Origin: Paramarasmius palmivorus
Taxonomy: Eukaryota; Basidiomycota; Agaricomycetes; Agaricales; Marasmiaceae
DNA length: 64,000 bases
Direction of reading: 5' to 3'
NCBI GenBank assembly: GCA_037176845.1
Contig: JAYKXP010000063.1
Location: forward strand, 124,001 to 188,000
Shown here: positions 62,901 to 64,000 of the stretch, one piece after another
How the letters are laid out: each line of letters begins with the position of its first letter
How positions within the stretch are numbered: position 1 is the stretch's first letter
Notes under the pieces: generated by a model
Databases searched by the model: none
Told to the model about the DNA's origin: nothing
The model's input: only the letters and a program-made list of their open reading frames with translations
Program-made: the position numbers and the translations under genes

Positions 62901-64000
62901 AAGATGGGCTACAGGGCTTGATGGTACGTTCTTTGTCTTCTCCCATCGCGATACTAAACCTGAACGTGTATACAGCAGTTGCATCCAACCCGCAAAGACA
63001 CAATCCATATCTCGCTCTGACGGAAGAAACTAACATGAATCCCCAACTTGCAAGTATGAGTACCTCTCGCTACCTCCATCGATCAAACTCAAGCTTCTTA
63101 TCCTTTGGTAACAGAAACCGAATATACGGCTGTGGAAGGTCTGAAGTTTTGCACCCTTTCCGATATCTACATCGCTGTCCCTTTTACCCCTGCTCATATC
63201 GAGCTTGATGAACTCCCGCCGCTTCTCGTTCACTCGTGTCACATGCTCTAAAGCCCCATCACCATTCGAACCCTTTTTTTTACATCAATCGGATTCACCT
63301 TTCCCGCCACGCCCGATGGCTAGGCAGTTTCACCACGGTTAAACTTACTGTACTGTTTTACTGTATGGCATCGTGTCTGGTCGGATGAGCGGTATGGGCG
63401 CTACCTTGTGGCCCAGATGATACTTCTCCAACCCCACTTCTTCTCTTCTATTCGCGAGGTACCCTTTTGGCCCACGGAGAACAAGGATACTATCATCCGA
63501 GCGCCTATCTTATACCCGCTGTTACGTAGCGTGTACTATGAGCGGCGTTGCTATCACATCCGCCGTTCTCTCTTTTGTCGCCTTAGAGCTCACACGCTTA
63601 TCGTTCCTGCATAATCAGGGATGAAACTTCCAGAGAAGGATTATGGACGTTTTTGTATGCTTCTTTACTTGGGCACGAATACACGGGTAGGTTACAGCGA
63701 GCCGCCCGTCCATCGAGCCGTTTAACTCAAAAGTGACACGCGTGATGTTGCCTCTTGAACAGCAAGCGACAAGAAGTATTTGTTTCTATTCCGGGCTCAG
63801 TGGAATATCAGACCCAGTTCCAATCGTACAGCCATGAGCTAACATTGACCAGCCGTCTGACGCTCAATCTGTTCTGGCCATTCACCCTGTTACATGGTGC
63901 TTGATGAGTCTCCTTCACCGTTCCGGAGCATTTGATCGTACCTAGCATGATTACTTCACTAGAGAGATCCCTCGTGACTCAGGCTGGGCCTGATGAATAC
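59955..64000. repeat. Right arm of the large inverted duplication (continues beyond window)
   Basis: Inverted partner of 50590-53125, containing the plus-strand remains of the family member (60290-61060, QDDLYNPNYKTIFTTTSPPP, TAASWAQPQ, CNDFERKVSQRLPVHVCSSN) and its last exons (62905-63060). The gene is split by the fold-back element in the exon for KKRW/MGYRA. About 63800-63890 is an extra segment not in the left arm. Confidence 0.85.
61079..62901. mobile_element. 1.82-kb fold-back (long-inverted-repeat) element
   Basis: Ends are TATACCGTTCAAAACGCTC at 61079 and its inverse at 62901. The inverted similarity runs almost 790 bp on each side (61079 to about 61865, about 62110 to 62901), leaving a loop of about 245 bp. 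AGATGG is duplicated at 61073-61078 and 62902-62907, while the left-arm partner has it once (51741-51746, inverted). The first 50 bases contain a smaller palindrome around CGCTCAAAA-ATT-ATTTTGAGCG. No transposase frame is present, so it is non-autonomous. Confidence 0.88.

Overview
The window reads as filamentous-fungal DNA, most probably from an agaricomycete (mushroom-type) basidiomycete. The evidence is very short spliceosomal introns (about 48-74 nt, GTAAGT/GTATGT donors), F-box proteins of the expanded basidiomycete type, a fungal APH-fold kinase family, a NACHT NTPase of the fungal NLR type, Harbinger, Plavaka and Copia transposons, and an intron-containing tRNA-Asp. Species cannot be named from sequence alone. 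Protein calls come from recognised motifs, not from database searches.

Layout. 1-8.3 kb: a relic and two copies of a two-exon gene. Exon 1 encodes an Asn/Gly-rich peptide with a GGAFNNV-type motif, and exon 2 a disordered Arg/Pro/Tyr-rich tail. The two copies lie in a segmental duplication. 8.3-13 kb: repeats and small unassigned ORFs. 13-28.5 kb: an alternating array of F-box and APH-like kinase genes (F-box, APH pseudogene, F-box, APH, F-box) with tRNA-Asp-like sequences nearby. A complete 3.04-kb Harbinger transposon sits between the TATA box and the start codon of the APH pseudogene; the paralogous empty site is at 24.44 kb. 19-21.7 kb and 29-32 kb: decayed copies of an unassigned multi-exon family, one carrying a 151-bp MITE. 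32.6-33.7 kb: an AATCC minisatellite and a Cys-rich protein gene. 33.9-45.7 kb: an LTR-bounded Copia element, minus strand, whose RNase H region is split by a 6.8-kb Plavaka-type transposon. 45.7-50 kb: two more members of the GAFNNV family. 50.6-64 kb: a large inverted duplication (arms about 50.59-53.13 kb and 59.95 kb to beyond the window end) around a truncated NACHT gene, a truncated F-box pseudogene and another GAFNNV gene. The right arm is interrupted by a 1.82-kb fold-back element with 6-bp target duplication.

The most interesting signal is the GAFNNV motif. It occurs in six small-gene loci, and also, followed by an intron in good context, just upstream of the NACHT domain at 54.15-55.05 kb. 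A motif shared between stand-alone small proteins and an NLR N-terminus resembles fungal amyloid-signalling partner systems. That interpretation is inference and untested.

Decay is widespread. The transposons carry TGA stops where related proteins usually have arginine (CGA), and one GAFNNV copy has CAA changed to TAA, a C-to-T pattern expected from methylation-linked or RIP-like mutation.
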